A DNA stretch of 48,346 nucleotides from contig JBAXTU010000006.1 in assembly GCA_037130015.1 (NCBI GenBank), positions 1 to 48,346 of the forward strand, read 5' to 3'. This DNA is from JBAXTU01 sp037130015 (GTDB lineage: Bacteria; Patescibacteriota; Patescibacteriia; 2-01-FULL-39-33). Position 1 is the first letter of the stretch; each line of letters opens with the position of its first letter. The translations under genes were made by a program, and so were the position numbers. The notes under the pieces were generated by a model that saw only the letters and a program-made list of their open reading frames with translations, was not told the origin of the DNA and searched no databases. This document shows, piece after piece, positions 18,424-28,231 of this stretch.

Positions 18424-19070
18424 TTTATTTTGGCGACATAAATAAACTGTTCAGAAAAAATAGTCGGCATTAAAAACAAAATCTTCTGTCCAATGCCAAA
18501 AAGCTTGTTGATCCCGAATCTTTCAAAATTTCCATTGGCCGGCCTGACCAGCTCTAAAGCAAAATTGCAATCTTCTAACATTTTTACGGCCGAATTCTTT
18601 GTATAAAAATGCAAATGAGTTCTATCCAATATACCTTTCTCCGTCATCTCCCACTTGCCTAAAAGCAGATTTAAGCGCATCTCATAAAAAGCTATGTTTG
18701 GCAAGGAAATTACCATTTTTCCATCGGCCTTTAAAAAAAGTTTAAGCTGGCTCAAAACAGCTTCAGGACTGACCAAATGTTCCAAAACATCGCCGATTAA
18801 AATAAAATCAAATTGTTCTCCTCTGAAGCTTTCGCCTTTACAAAAATCCTCAACAGTGCCTTTAAAAATATTTTCATAATCAATATAATGATTATCTGAG
18901 TAAGCGTCTGGCTCAATGCCCCAAACGCGACAATTCTTTTTTTCTTTCAAATAGCTACCTAGATAACCACCAGCCGAACCTAATTCTAAAACCATGGAAT
19001 TTTCAGAAATTTGCTCCAATAAAAGAGTATGGGTGCTATAAGGCGCTGAATCAAAATTATATTTATCCAT
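18420..19070 (-). CDS. Class I SAM-dependent methyltransferase
   Basis: 216 residues from the ATG at 19070. The frame extends to 19175, but that extension is the antisense-free tail of the neighbouring membrane gene, and 19070 lies 4 bases after that gene's stop. SAM-binding motif I is VLELGSAGGYLGSYL; the acidic end of strand 2 is GIEPDAY; DFILIGDVLEHL and LKADGKMVISLPN match the UbiG/Methyltransf_11-type pattern. The C-terminal part is hydrophobic (LFGIGQKILFLMPTIF). It probably O- or N-methylates a sugar residue of the glycan. Confidence 0.86.
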   Translation of the reverse strand: MDKYNFDSAPYSTHTLLLEQISENSMVLELGSAGGYLGSYLKEKKNCRVWGIEPDAYSDNHYIDYENIFKGTVEDFCKGESFRGEQFDFILIGDVLEHLVSPEAVLSQLKLFLKADGKMVISLPNIAFYEMRLNLLLGKWEMTEKGILDRTHLHFYTKNSAVKMLEDCNFALELVRPANGNFERFGINKLFGIGQKILFLMPTIFSEQFIYVAKIK

Positions 19071-19074
19071 AGTT

Positions 19075-20577
19075 TTAATTATATTTTTTCTGCCGCCACC
19101 TAAATAAATATAATAACGGATAAAAAACCACCAAACCAGTAAAAACAAAATTAAACCATAATTCAGGAGTAGCATCTGTTCCTCTTAAAAGCCAATTAAT
19201 ATACCAAATCGGATAAAAGGCCAAAGGAACAGCAAAAAGCCATCTGCATATCTTATAAAGATAGCCATTATCCAATTCCAAGCCGGCCAAAACCGCGAAG
19301 AGCAAAAGCCAAATAATATACCATGGCCAGAAAGATTTTTGCCAAATCAATAAAAAAAGAACTAGTGTTAAAAAAATATAAACAAAAATTTCTTGATTTA
19401 AAAAATTTCTTTTGCTGGCAATAAAGCTCCAAAGCTTGCAAACCATGGGCCAAAAAAAATAAATTAAAAGCATCAAGAAAGAAAATTGGACGATGCGAGT
19501 CAAATACCAATGGTAATTGCCGCCAATTAAAATTTCAAAGGCCGGCTTTAGCGAATAATAAACAAGCGAAAACAAGCTGTCAGCCGCCCACTTAGATTGC
19601 AGAATAATCGGTTGTATGGTAGACAATCCTCGCCAAAACCCCAGCCAAGAAACAATGGTCACCGCCAATCCCCCGCCAATCCCATAAATAAAGCTAAGAA
19701 GCTCCTTAATCTTAAAATCTTTTTTCAAGTTGTTGAGCCACCAAATTCCCAACCAAGGAATTAAAAAAATCGGAATAATCTTTATCCAAATAGAAACAGA
19801 CAAAAAAATCAAAGCTAAAAACCAATTTCTTTTTTGACTGAAAAAAATACTCAAGATTAAAAATACAATCCATAAAACATCAAAGTGTCCATTGGCAAGC
19901 CACTCCCAAATAATTAACGGCTGACACAACCAGAACAAAATAAAATTATCTTTTTCCTTGGCCCACTGATTTTGCTTGATTAATGGATATAAAAGCCAGA
20001 CACAAAACAAATAGGCGAAAAAAATCAAAATTTTCCATAATACAATAAAGACAAAAGGATTGCCTCCAGCCAGCTGATAAAACACCTGTATAAACCTCAA
20101 AAACAACGGTCCATATGCCATGCCATTAATCAAAGAAATGTTGTCGGGCGGATAGCTGAAATTCCTTTGCAAAGGCCACGATTCCACATAAGGATTTATT
20201 CCGGCTGTTACAGCCTTGGCCGAATTGTAATAAAAATCAACATCACTTGAGCCAAAGGGCAGAACCAAAAGTGCCGACAAAGAAGAAATTATAAAAATAA
20301 AAATAAGCAGTGATTTTTTATAGCTTTTATAATTATTCCAAAAATGATAGCTCCAAACAATGGCTATTAAAAAAAACAGAGACACTAAGCCTCCGGAAAT
20401 AAGATTCTGCCAAAAACCGATTTGCGGATCGGCAAACAGCCAATTAGTATTAAAATAACATTTATCAAAAAAACATCTTTTGTAATTAAAAATCCCAAAA
20501 ACAGCTAGAACCAACCAGCCCAAGAGATATAAAAAATCCAATATTATTTTTTTGTTTATTTTTTTTAAAATATCCAT
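19075..20577 (-). CDS. Multi-pass membrane glycosyltransferase, GT87-like
   Basis: 500 residues from the ATG at 20577 (MDILKKINKK), one base after the upstream stop; a frame 10 codons longer would overlap that gene. About ten hydrophobic segments. The first outer loop holds FGSSDVDFYYNSAKAVTAGINPY, with an acidic pair as in DUF2029/GT87 mannosyltransferases, and PDNISLINGMAYGP follows. Such enzymes use polyprenyl-phosphate mannose or a similar lipid-linked sugar outside the membrane; the synthases at 21328 and in the two fusion genes could supply the donor. Confidence 0.75.
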   Translation of the reverse strand: MDILKKINKKIILDFLYLLGWLVLAVFGIFNYKRCFFDKCYFNTNWLFADPQIGFWQNLISGGLVSLFFLIAIVWSYHFWNNYKSYKKSLLIFIFIISSLSALLVLPFGSSDVDFYYNSAKAVTAGINPYVESWPLQRNFSYPPDNISLINGMAYGPLFLRFIQVFYQLAGGNPFVFIVLWKILIFFAYLFCVWLLYPLIKQNQWAKEKDNFILFWLCQPLIIWEWLANGHFDVLWIVFLILSIFFSQKRNWFLALIFLSVSIWIKIIPIFLIPWLGIWWLNNLKKDFKIKELLSFIYGIGGGLAVTIVSWLGFWRGLSTIQPIILQSKWAADSLFSLVYYSLKPAFEILIGGNYHWYLTRIVQFSFLMLLIYFFWPMVCKLWSFIASKRNFLNQEIFVYIFLTLVLFLLIWQKSFWPWYIIWLLLFAVLAGLELDNGYLYKICRWLFAVPLAFYPIWYINWLLRGTDATPELWFNFVFTGLVVFYPLLYLFRWRQKKYN

Positions 20578-20578
20578 A

Positions 20579-21319
20579 TTATTTTCTATGGCTGTTTTTT
20601 CTAACAACTAGCAAGAGAGATAAACCGAAAGGCAGCCTACCAAAAATTTTATAATAAAATAATTCAACTTTATACAAAACATTTAAAACAACTTCTGTTA
20701 TTTTTCCCACCGGCCGGACATCTGACGATTGGCCCTTGATGAATCCTACCTTGGCTAAAAATCTTTTAAACATTATCGGCAATAAAATCAAACCATGGAT
20801 CCAAGAAATTTTTTCCACTGTCCAACCATGATTAAATAAATCCAAAAATTGTTTCCGGCCATATCGACGATAGTGCTGAAGCTCCTCGTCATGAATAGAA
20901 AATAATGATGGATGAGCCGGCACGGCGATAATCGCCAACCCGCCAGGCTTTAAAACCCGCCTAAATTCTTCAACCGCAACCAAGTCATTTTTTAGATGTT
21001 CCAATAAATCCATGGCAACTATCACATCAAAAGTACTGTCACTAAAAATTAATTTCTCGGCAGATCCTTTTAAAACATTTAATTTTTTGTCTTGGCAATA
21101 ATCAACCGCGATTTCACTGAAATCAATGCCAGTAGCATCATATCCTTGATCTTCCAATAGCTGTAAAATAGCGCCGGTGCCGCAGCCGACATCTAAAACT
21201 TTTAGCTTTTGGCCTCGAACAAATTTATTGAGCGAAAAAACTAAAAATTTCTTCTTAGCAATAAACCAAGGATGGGAATTTTCTAATCGGTTCATGTACT
21301 CGTACTCTTGCTTCTTCAC
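20579..21319 (-). CDS. Class I SAM-dependent methyltransferase, UbiG-like fold
   Basis: 246 residues. Motif I is VLDVGCGTGAILQLL, motif II includes ATGIDFSEIAVDYC, motif III is FDVIVAMDLLEHLKND, and LKPGGLAIIAVPAHPSLFS follows, a standard Methyltransf_11 order. The C-terminal 80 residues contain hydrophobic stretches (WIHGLILLPIMFKRFL, FGLSLLLVV) that suggest membrane association, as in enzymes acting on lipid-linked substrates. It is 8 bases downstream of the ALG5-like gene. The likely target is a glycan or its lipid carrier. Confidence 0.87.
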   Translation of the reverse strand: MKKQEYEYMNRLENSHPWFIAKKKFLVFSLNKFVRGQKLKVLDVGCGTGAILQLLEDQGYDATGIDFSEIAVDYCQDKKLNVLKGSAEKLIFSDSTFDVIVAMDLLEHLKNDLVAVEEFRRVLKPGGLAIIAVPAHPSLFSIHDEELQHYRRYGRKQFLDLFNHGWTVEKISWIHGLILLPIMFKRFLAKVGFIKGQSSDVRPVGKITEVVLNVLYKVELFYYKIFGRLPFGLSLLLVVRKNSHRK

Positions 21320-21327
21320 ACAATAAA

Positions 21328-22041
21328 TTATTTATAATATCCAAATAAATAATAAAAAATTATCCTGAACAAATCATTGGCGGAAGTAAAAATTGCGCCA
21401 AAAACTTTGACCCGTGAATCAGTATCATGAGACCAGCTGACCGGCATTTGTCTTATTTTCTTTTTTTTCAGGCTGGCAATAAAAATAATTTCCGTATCAA
21501 AGCCCCAGCGGTCAATCTTGGCGATAAAAAAAATATCTTTGGCCGCGCGATTGGAAAAACATTTAAAACCGCAAGTAAAATCCTTTATACCCGGAGCCAA
21601 AAGATTGGATATCTTGGTAAAGCATTGGCCCAAAAAAGTCCTCAGGAAAGACTCGCTTTTTTTTATCATTGAATCCGGCAACCGCCTGCTGCCAATAATC
21701 ACCTCGTCATCATCTTTAAGGGTTGCCAATAAATTATTAAATTCCTCCAGCGGGGTGGCCAAATCAATATCAAAGAACAAAATCCAATCGCCGCTGGCTT
21801 TTTGTGCTCCTTGCCTTACCGCATAGCCCTTGCCGCGGTTTTGACTATAACTGATTACCTGAAAATCAAATTTTTGAGCGTAGCCATTTAACTTTTCCAG
21901 AGTCCTATCCGTAGAACCATCATTTACAAAAATCAATTCTGTTTGCTGATTAGAACTGTTAAAAAAATCAAAAATTTTATTAAGGCTGCCATCAATGCGC
22001 TTTTCTTCATTAAACAAAGGAACAACAATGCTAAAAATCAT
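21328..22041 (-). CDS. Dolichyl-phosphate beta-glucosyltransferase-like (ALG5-type) GT2
   Basis: 237 residues. The opening IFSIVVPLFNEEKRID, then LIFVNDGSTDRTLEKL, SQNRGKGYAVRQGA and WILFFDIDLATPLEEF are characteristic of ALG5-like synthases, including the RGKGxAVRxG signature. GSRRLPDS and DFTCGFKCF follow. It should transfer glucose or a related sugar from a nucleotide donor to polyprenyl phosphate on the cytoplasmic face. Its product could feed the GT87-like enzyme two genes downstream. It lies 26 bases after the ligase-like gene. Confidence 0.88.
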   Translation of the reverse strand: MIFSIVVPLFNEEKRIDGSLNKIFDFFNSSNQQTELIFVNDGSTDRTLEKLNGYAQKFDFQVISYSQNRGKGYAVRQGAQKASGDWILFFDIDLATPLEEFNNLLATLKDDDEVIIGSRRLPDSMIKKSESFLRTFLGQCFTKISNLLAPGIKDFTCGFKCFSNRAAKDIFFIAKIDRWGFDTEIIFIASLKKKKIRQMPVSWSHDTDSRVKVFGAIFTSANDLFRIIFYYLFGYYK

Positions 22042-22067
22042 AAATAAAAAATATTAAAAACCGCTGA

Positions 22068-24239
22068 TTATTTATATTTCTCTTTTAAACCGTCAAGTGT
22101 TTTTTGCATGGCTTGGCGGGCAGCATCATCAACTTTGGCGCTGGTCAGCCAGCTTTGCATTTCATTGAAAATATCAGCGATTTTCTTTCCACCCATGCCC
22201 TTATCTTTGACCACGGCCGTAAAATCCTTGTCAGTGGAAAAATTTGACAATAATTGGGACAAATTATCAAAACGCTTATCCAAATAATAATTTTCAGACG
22301 ACCCCCCATAAAACAAATCCGCCATATGGCTATAAGCGTCTTTCATTTGAGCGTCTTGCTTTTGATAAGCGGCATAACGCGCCAAATTGAAATAAGCTTG
22401 AGCGCCCTGGTAATACACTTGAGGCCGGCCCGGACTTAAACTCTTGGCCTTCTCATACGCGGAGACCGCTTTGTCAAACCAAGAAGTATTGAAATTATAA
22501 GACATGTTATAGAATTGGAGCAGCATCAGATAATTGGCCACGCTGTGCGGATTTTCAGAAACCTGATCCAACAATTGGACTTCCATACTATTGGCAATGG
22601 AAGCCATTTTCTCTACTCCGATTTTTTTCTGAAAATCGGCATTCTGCATGAAATAATTCAAAAGCTCTTGATAAAAAGAAAAATATTGCCGGCGATATTC
22701 CTGATTGCCAAAGGTATTGCGGCTGATAATATCATCAAAAGAATTGACTCTCTGGTCAATAGACATAGTCTGCGAAGACAAAACTTTTATCAAATCCATA
22801 TTGGCTCTGACCGGTTTAATATTAAAAAAATACAAAGCCGGAATAAACAAAATGGCCGCAACAATCAAAACCAACTGCTTAAATTTTAATGATGATAAAA
22901 ATTTCCAGTCAAAATTTTTGCTATACATGCCGGCAAAACTTAAGATAAGCATGAGCGGCACATAAGTGACGAGCGCCTCAAAGATGAAAGTATTTTGAAT
23001 AACATAGGCGATAATAAGAATAGAAAAGATTATGGGCACAAAAAATCTCCGTCCCATATTTTCTGACTGATCAATTTTTTCCTTATACTCCTTGAAATAA
23101 TAACGCCAGATAAAATAAAATGGCAAAAGTAAAAGCGCCAAATAGCTGATAAGACCCGGAATACCACCGGTAATAGCGCGATCAAAAAACATATCATGGC
23201 TGCGATCAAACCATTCTTCGGTGTTCTTGGTGGTAAAATATTTGTCAAAAACCTGATAAAAATTCTCTTGGCCATAGCCAACAATCGGACTAGCTTTGAT
23301 GCCCTGAAGAGCAAAACCCCAGGTGGCCAAACGATTATTGGCCGTGCCATCGGAAAGGGAAATTGAAGCCACGCGATTTAAAATTTGATTATTTTTAATA
23401 AAATCTCTATTTTTATTGGTAAAAATTAAAACGCTAGACAAAATACCAAGCGCAATCAAAACGGCAACCGCAATTTTTAAATAAAGATTTTTATAATAGC
23501 CAAAAGCCAAATAAATAACAAACACACCCAAACCGAACACCAAAGCCAGATAAGCGCCGCGGGTCTGCGTCTGAATAGCAATAAATAATTCTAGTAGTGC
23601 TAAAATTCCATAACAAACTTTGAGCCAAATATTTTTGCGTTTAAAAAGTAAAAACAAAGCAATAAAAATTCCAAAAACCATATAACCACCAACATAACCA
23701 GCATTGCCGATAGTGGCGGCGAGCCTAGCGCCATTACTAGAAGCCAAAAAATGCTCATGCCAAAACCCCGGGGTAGCTATGGCTAAATATTGATCAAAAC
23801 AAACAACTGTGACAAAAAAACTGGCCGCCAAGAATCCATCAAAGGCATACAACCATTCTTTCATGGTTTTCATAAAACCAGATAAGACAACCACAAATAA
23901 AAACAAATGGATCAATAGTAAAATACCGTCGCTTCTCTCGTTGTTGCTCCAAAAACTGTGATAAAAGTCATTGCCTAGTAGCGAGGCCAAAGTGAGAATT
24001 CCCAAATATACCAACATCAGAATCACGGTCAAATTAATCTTGATTCGGTAACTTTTGTCTAATAAACACAAAATAGCATAAGCCAAGACCATCACTTCTA
24101 CCGAAATATCAAAAGCCACGGTTTTAGTGACAATGAACGGGAAAAACAATTTAGAACTCACAAAAAGAACACTAAACAAAATGACCCCCAAGGCCACCCA
24201 AATGACGGCTTTCAGGCCGATAATCGCTTTTTCATTCAT
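22068..24239 (-). CDS. O-antigen ligase-like membrane protein with TPR-like tail
   Basis: 723 residues. The N-terminal 450 or so contain about twelve hydrophobic segments. The large outer loop has AATIGNAGYVGGY and, later, WFDRSHDMFFDRAITGGIPGLISY, the Wzy_C/ligase signature with a conserved-type His. The C-terminal 230 residues are soluble, helical and repeat-like (SWFDKAVSAYEKAKSLSPGR then QVYYQGAQAYFNLARYA), reminiscent of TPRs. This family joins finished lipid-linked glycans to an acceptor; in bacteria without lipopolysaccharide the acceptor is often a protein. It is the first gene of its operon, directly downstream of the S-layer-like gene, so S-layer glycosylation is the likely job. A polymerase function cannot be excluded. 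Confidence 0.85.
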   Translation of the reverse strand: MNEKAIIGLKAVIWVALGVILFSVLFVSSKLFFPFIVTKTVAFDISVEVMVLAYAILCLLDKSYRIKINLTVILMLVYLGILTLASLLGNDFYHSFWSNNERSDGILLLIHLFLFVVVLSGFMKTMKEWLYAFDGFLAASFFVTVVCFDQYLAIATPGFWHEHFLASSNGARLAATIGNAGYVGGYMVFGIFIALFLLFKRKNIWLKVCYGILALLELFIAIQTQTRGAYLALVFGLGVFVIYLAFGYYKNLYLKIAVAVLIALGILSSVLIFTNKNRDFIKNNQILNRVASISLSDGTANNRLATWGFALQGIKASPIVGYGQENFYQVFDKYFTTKNTEEWFDRSHDMFFDRAITGGIPGLISYLALLLLPFYFIWRYYFKEYKEKIDQSENMGRRFFVPIIFSILIIAYVIQNTFIFEALVTYVPLMLILSFAGMYSKNFDWKFLSSLKFKQLVLIVAAILFIPALYFFNIKPVRANMDLIKVLSSQTMSIDQRVNSFDDIISRNTFGNQEYRRQYFSFYQELLNYFMQNADFQKKIGVEKMASIANSMEVQLLDQVSENPHSVANYLMLLQFYNMSYNFNTSWFDKAVSAYEKAKSLSPGRPQVYYQGAQAYFNLARYAAYQKQDAQMKDAYSHMADLFYGGSSENYYLDKRFDNLSQLLSNFSTDKDFTAVVKDKGMGGKKIADIFNEMQSWLTSAKVDDAARQAMQKTLDGLKEKYK

Positions 24240-24275
24240 AGAGAATAGTTTAATTTAGTTGATAAAGATGTTTTA

Positions 24276-24304
24276 ATTTTAGCGGATAAATGTATAAAAA
24301 GCAA
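24276..24304 (-). promoter_or_regulatory. Promoter of the upstream glycan operon
   Basis: Minus-strand -35 TTGCTT (24299-24304) and -10 TAAAAT (24276-24281) are separated by exactly 17 bases, just beyond the S-layer terminator and about 30 bases before the ligase start. A sigma-70-type promoter here fits the terminator/promoter order. Confidence 0.6.
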
Positions 24305-24311
24305 GACATAC

Positions 24312-24339
24312 AAAAAGACCTCCCGAAGGAGGCCTTTTT
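24312..24339 (-). terminator. Rho-independent terminator of the S-layer-like gene
   Basis: Stem AAAAAG-CCTCC pairs with GGAGG-CTTTTT around a CGAA loop, with one A/C mismatch. In the minus direction the T-run follows the stem, about 55 bases after the S-layer stop at 24393. The near-symmetric A/T flanks could work both ways, but no plus-strand gene ends here. Confidence 0.88.
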
Positions 24340-24392
24340 GTTTTGGGACTAAACTCTAGCCCAAATTCCAATTATCTAATATTGGCAAACTG

Positions 24393-27300
24393 TTATTCAG
24401 TAATCTTGATACCAGAAATGTTGGTGTAATCCAATAAAGTGGTATCCATTCTGTTGGCGACACCATAAGAAGTGTCAAAACCATCAAACCAAGAGATATT
24501 CTGCGTAGCCGCAGTATCTAAGGTGTTCATATCAAGCTTGATCCAGTCAACTTCTTGGGTGGTGGCTGTGGCATCCACAGTGCTAAATTCACCCTTGACT
24601 AAGAAGTAAGCAGTATCACCAGCGGCGATTAAGGCATCATTGCCCAAATCAGCTCGTAGTGTTGGAGCATACCATCTACCAGTGGTTTCATTACCAGCAT
24701 CAACACCGGTAATAACCATGGTGGAAGTAGCACCAGAACCACCAATTCTTTCAATAGACGCATAATCCAAAGCAGTAATGCTTGATTTAGTGACATTGAA
24801 GGTGGTGCTAGCCAAGGCTAGTTTCAAATCAGCGCCGGCGGCTGTCTTGTTGGCATTTGAAGTGTTAGTGACTTTCAAGATAGCCAAGTTATAGAAACCA
24901 GTGCTAAGTACTGAAACTTTGCCGGCAGTGCCGGCGATGGCTGTTGAACCATAGGAAGAGACCAAGTCAACAGCGGCAATCTTGGAACCAACCACAGTGA
25001 ATGACTTGGTAGCCATAGTCGTGGTAGCAGCTAGATTGTCACCATAAGTACCGTCTGAATCCTTGTCAAACAAGATATTTCCGGCGGCATCAACAGTGCT
25101 GGCAGTTAAACTATTGCCAGAATTGACTCCACTAGCTGTGATAGCCATATTGGCAGTAGTGGTCACCATACCGAAACGAATGACATCTCCAGTATCGGCA
25201 GTGCCGCTAGGAGCATCAGACATTGGGTTGGTGGACACATAGATATACCAATTATTGGTACCTTGAGGTACAACCGCATTCAAACTTTGGAAGTAAGCAA
25301 TGTTGTTGGTGCCCAAAGTGGTGCAACCAACTTTCTTGGTGCTGTCCAAGGTCTTGTCGCTGTAAATACAAACTGAGGATACAGAATCGGCGGCAGCAGT
25401 AGAGACATTAGCAAGTTTCAAATCCTTGATCTTAATATCTTCATAAAGTGCTTTGACTTGCATTTTGCCTACCCAATCACCTGTACCGGCCAATAGATAG
25501 CGATCTTTGTTGAAACCAGTATCAACAATCTGTATTCCCACTTCAAGTTCTCCAGTACCGCCCAAAGTGATAATTCTGGTGGTGGTCAAGTAATTGCTGG
25601 TAGAAACAGCTGTGCCATTGCCATCATAGGCAATAGCAGTGTTATTATCAGCATCTTTGGCAGTAACAGTCGCCAATTTAATCTGCTCAGTGGCTTGAGT
25701 GGAGCTGATAGTGGCGGCCACAGTACCTTTGACTACGAATTCAACAACATTGCTGGAACCTTTGGTCACAACCGTGCTGAAAGAATCAAAAGTCAAAGCA
25801 TCATCCGTCAAATCAGAATTGGTGATGTTTTGCAATAAAGTATAGCTACCATCCGAAGCTTTGGTAAATAAACCAATATCAGACCAGTTGGTGGCTAATA
25901 ATTTATTGGCTGAATTGGCAACAAAAGCCAACTTGGAAACAGTGACGTTTCCGGCAGTAGCTTCCATAGTGCCATCAAACAAAACCACGTCTTTTTGATT
26001 GACAGTGGCATTGCCAACATTCAAACCGATATTCTTGACAGTCAAGTAAGGAGCTTTGACAGTAACAATTTTACCATCAATGCTACCGACTGAGAAGCTG
26101 GAAACTGAAGTTCCGCCAGGAACGGTTTCAGCAGTCAAGTTTGAAGTATTGACAGTCATGGTCAATTTATAAGTATCCAAATTACCGGCGTCGCTGGCAA
26201 TATCTCCTTTGACGTCAAATGCTTTGGAAGTGCCTTTGGCCAAGTAGATTTCATCGCTGAAAGTCCATGTCTCTGCGGAGGCAGTAGTGTTAGCCACAGC
26301 GGTCTCAGCGCCTGAATAGGCAGAGCCATCAGCAGCTACTAATTTCAAATTATCAACATCCCAAACACCACCAGTTCCACCTTCGGTTTCGGTGATTCCC
26401 AAAACCAAATTGGTGATTTTAACATCGGTGTTACCAGCACTCAAAGTAATAGTACCGAAAGGAACATTGGTCTTGTTGGCCATGGTATCCACATCAACAC
26501 CTGTATAACCGATATTCAATTGAGCACCGGAAATTGTGATAATAGCACCTTCTGTAGCGGCATCATAACCAGTTGAAGCAACGGTCAAGCTAGTATTGTA
26601 AGTTGAACCAGAAACAGTCAAATCAGTGGTAGCATCCAACACATATTCAACAGTGTTGCCGCTGCCATTGACGATATCGCCAACGACTTTGAAATCTTCA
26701 TTTTGGCTCTTGGCAATAGCAACTGAGGTATCCAAAACAAAAGTAACTTTATCGCTGGTCATTTGTACTGGACCAGCCACTTTGGTGGTACCATGATACA
26801 AAGTCAAATTAGCAACATCGGTATCAGCAGCATTGGAAGTGGCGGCTTTATTCTTCAAAGTAACAGACTTTAAAGTACCGTTTTCCACACTGTCAACGGC
26901 CAATCTAAATTGAGCCATAGTGACACCGGATGAACCAATTCTCTTGGTAACTGAAGTTCCTTGATTAGTAATGGTGACAGTACCAACAGTTACAGTAACA
27001 CCGGACATTTGTTGTCCGTAAACTGGCAAACCACCGACGGTGCCGGCAGAAGTACCAACAGCGATAACACCCAAGGCGTTGTAGCTGCCAGCATTACCTA
27101 ATTTACCAACGACGGTCAATTCTTTGGTCTGACCGGCTGGAATTATCCAACCATTAGGAATATTGAAAATGATTTGATCATTTGAATCCCATGAAGTTCT
27201 GGTGCTACCCAATTTGGTAGAACCATCATACAAGGTAACAGATGAGAAATCACCAGTTGAACCTAAACCAGTTCTGCCAATAGTGATTGAATTCACTTGT

Positions 27301-28169
27301 GATTGGCCAGAAGCGCTGGCTTTGAAATTAGCTTTGGTGAAAACAACACCATCAACAGCTTTGACTACATTGCTAGCAGCCGGAGTGGCAGCTGACAAAG
27401 AAACAGTCAAATCACCGGTAGTAACTACTGGAGTAATAGCTCCGCTTTCCGGACCGGCAACAGTAGCAACTTTATTAATTCTAGCAGTGATAGCTGAACC
27501 AGTTGTATAAGAAGTAGCAGCAGAAGCTGGCAAAGTATTGACAGCAGTGGCTTTGAAACCATTGGCAGTCAAAGCAGCAGCATCAACGGCCTGTTTAGCA
27601 CCACCACTAATGTAATAAACTGTGGTATCACCTGTAAATTTAACGAGTGAACCATCAGGAATTTTTGAAGTGGCTGTCAAAGCTGAACCAGTTGTTGGAT
27701 AGTCTTTTTCTAAGAAAGCATTCAAAGAAATGACCTTTTTTGTCCAAGTTGAACCAAATAAAGAAGCGGCGGTCGTAGGACCATCAATTGGATATTTAGT
27801 ATTGTCAGCGCCAAGAGCGAAAACGCCTGAGCGACCGGCAAATTTGAACAATTTAACACCAGGTCTCAACAAAACATCAGTAGCAATCGGCATGGCGGTT
27901 AATTCCGCTTCTGTGATCTTTTTGATGCCTTGAGCGCCCCAGTTTCCTTCGTTACCATACCAAGTCCAAAAAATGGTCTCGTCTGGGAAAGGATATCTCT
28001 TTAAATCTGAACCAACGTAATAGACGGCTGGAGCATTGGTAGCATTAAGCTTGACCAAATCACCGGCAACTGGAGAATAAGCGGCTGAGGCGACAGGCAC
28101 CACGGCAGCTAAGCCCAACGACCAGATAACAGTCGCGATAACTACGCTGTAAGTTAAAAGTTTTTTCAT
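24393..28169 (-). CDS. S-layer-like secreted surface protein
   Basis: 1258 residues. A clear Sec signal peptide (basic MKKLL, hydrophobic core, cleavage likely after Ala29 in VASA-AYSP). Three degenerate repeats of roughly 45-60 residues follow to about residue 205, each with a GxLVKxxxxxxVYYV-like strand pair and a proline-rich end (KRYPFPDETIF; TKYPIDGPTTA). I know such repeats from CPR cell-wall proteins. The remaining ~1000 residues are Thr/Ser/Ala/Val-rich, low in charge and built of beta-sandwich-like repeats with recurring IPAGQTKELTVVGKL-type strands (VPQGTNNWYIYV, LAKGTSKAFDVKGD). No C-terminal anchor is visible. The many Thr/Ser fit O-glycosylation by the adjacent locus. It probably forms the cell envelope lattice. 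Confidence 0.85.
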   Translation of the reverse strand: MKKLLTYSVVIATVIWSLGLAAVVPVASAAYSPVAGDLVKLNATNAPAVYYVGSDLKRYPFPDETIFWTWYGNEGNWGAQGIKKITEAELTAMPIATDVLLRPGVKLFKFAGRSGVFALGADNTKYPIDGPTTAASLFGSTWTKKVISLNAFLEKDYPTTGSALTATSKIPDGSLVKFTGDTTVYYISGGAKQAVDAAALTANGFKATAVNTLPASAATSYTTGSAITARINKVATVAGPESGAITPVVTTGDLTVSLSAATPAASNVVKAVDGVVFTKANFKASASGQSQVNSITIGRTGLGSTGDFSSVTLYDGSTKLGSTRTSWDSNDQIIFNIPNGWIIPAGQTKELTVVGKLGNAGSYNALGVIAVGTSAGTVGGLPVYGQQMSGVTVTVGTVTITNQGTSVTKRIGSSGVTMAQFRLAVDSVENGTLKSVTLKNKAATSNAADTDVANLTLYHGTTKVAGPVQMTSDKVTFVLDTSVAIAKSQNEDFKVVGDIVNGSGNTVEYVLDATTDLTVSGSTYNTSLTVASTGYDAATEGAIITISGAQLNIGYTGVDVDTMANKTNVPFGTITLSAGNTDVKITNLVLGITETEGGTGGVWDVDNLKLVAADGSAYSGAETAVANTTASAETWTFSDEIYLAKGTSKAFDVKGDIASDAGNLDTYKLTMTVNTSNLTAETVPGGTSVSSFSVGSIDGKIVTVKAPYLTVKNIGLNVGNATVNQKDVVLFDGTMEATAGNVTVSKLAFVANSANKLLATNWSDIGLFTKASDGSYTLLQNITNSDLTDDALTFDSFSTVVTKGSSNVVEFVVKGTVAATISSTQATEQIKLATVTAKDADNNTAIAYDGNGTAVSTSNYLTTTRIITLGGTGELEVGIQIVDTGFNKDRYLLAGTGDWVGKMQVKALYEDIKIKDLKLANVSTAAADSVSSVCIYSDKTLDSTKKVGCTTLGTNNIAYFQSLNAVVPQGTNNWYIYVSTNPMSDAPSGTADTGDVIRFGMVTTTANMAITASGVNSGNSLTASTVDAAGNILFDKDSDGTYGDNLAATTTMATKSFTVVGSKIAAVDLVSSYGSTAIAGTAGKVSVLSTGFYNLAILKVTNTSNANKTAAGADLKLALASTTFNVTKSSITALDYASIERIGGSGATSTMVITGVDAGNETTGRWYAPTLRADLGNDALIAAGDTAYFLVKGEFSTVDATATTQEVDWIKLDMNTLDTAATQNISWFDGFDTSYGVANRMDTTLLDYTNISGIKITE

Positions 28170-28190
28170 AAAACTCTTGTTTGTTTATTA

Positions 28191-28196
28191 ATTATA
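28191..28196 (-). promoter_or_regulatory. Possible -10 element of the S-layer-like gene
   Basis: Minus-strand TATAAT, perfect to consensus, 22-27 bases before the ATG at 28169. No recognisable -35 is found at normal spacing, so it is either a weak or an activator/alternative-sigma promoter, or chance in AT-rich DNA. The ECF sigma gene two genes upstream makes an alternative sigma plausible. Confidence 0.35.
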
Positions 28197-28231
28197 ACTA
28201 AAGGATTGTTGAGGTTCTTCGGATAGAAACA

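Noticed and set aside
27202..27933. Plus-strand open frames opposite the S-layer gene (27202-27510, 27730-27933)
   Set aside because: They are antisense shadows of a long low-complexity Ala/Thr/Val-rich gene and have no initiation signals.
24393..28169. CRISPR-like or tandem DNA repeat array within the S-layer gene
   Set aside because: The repetitiveness is at the level of protein motifs with divergent DNA; there are no regularly spaced identical repeats.
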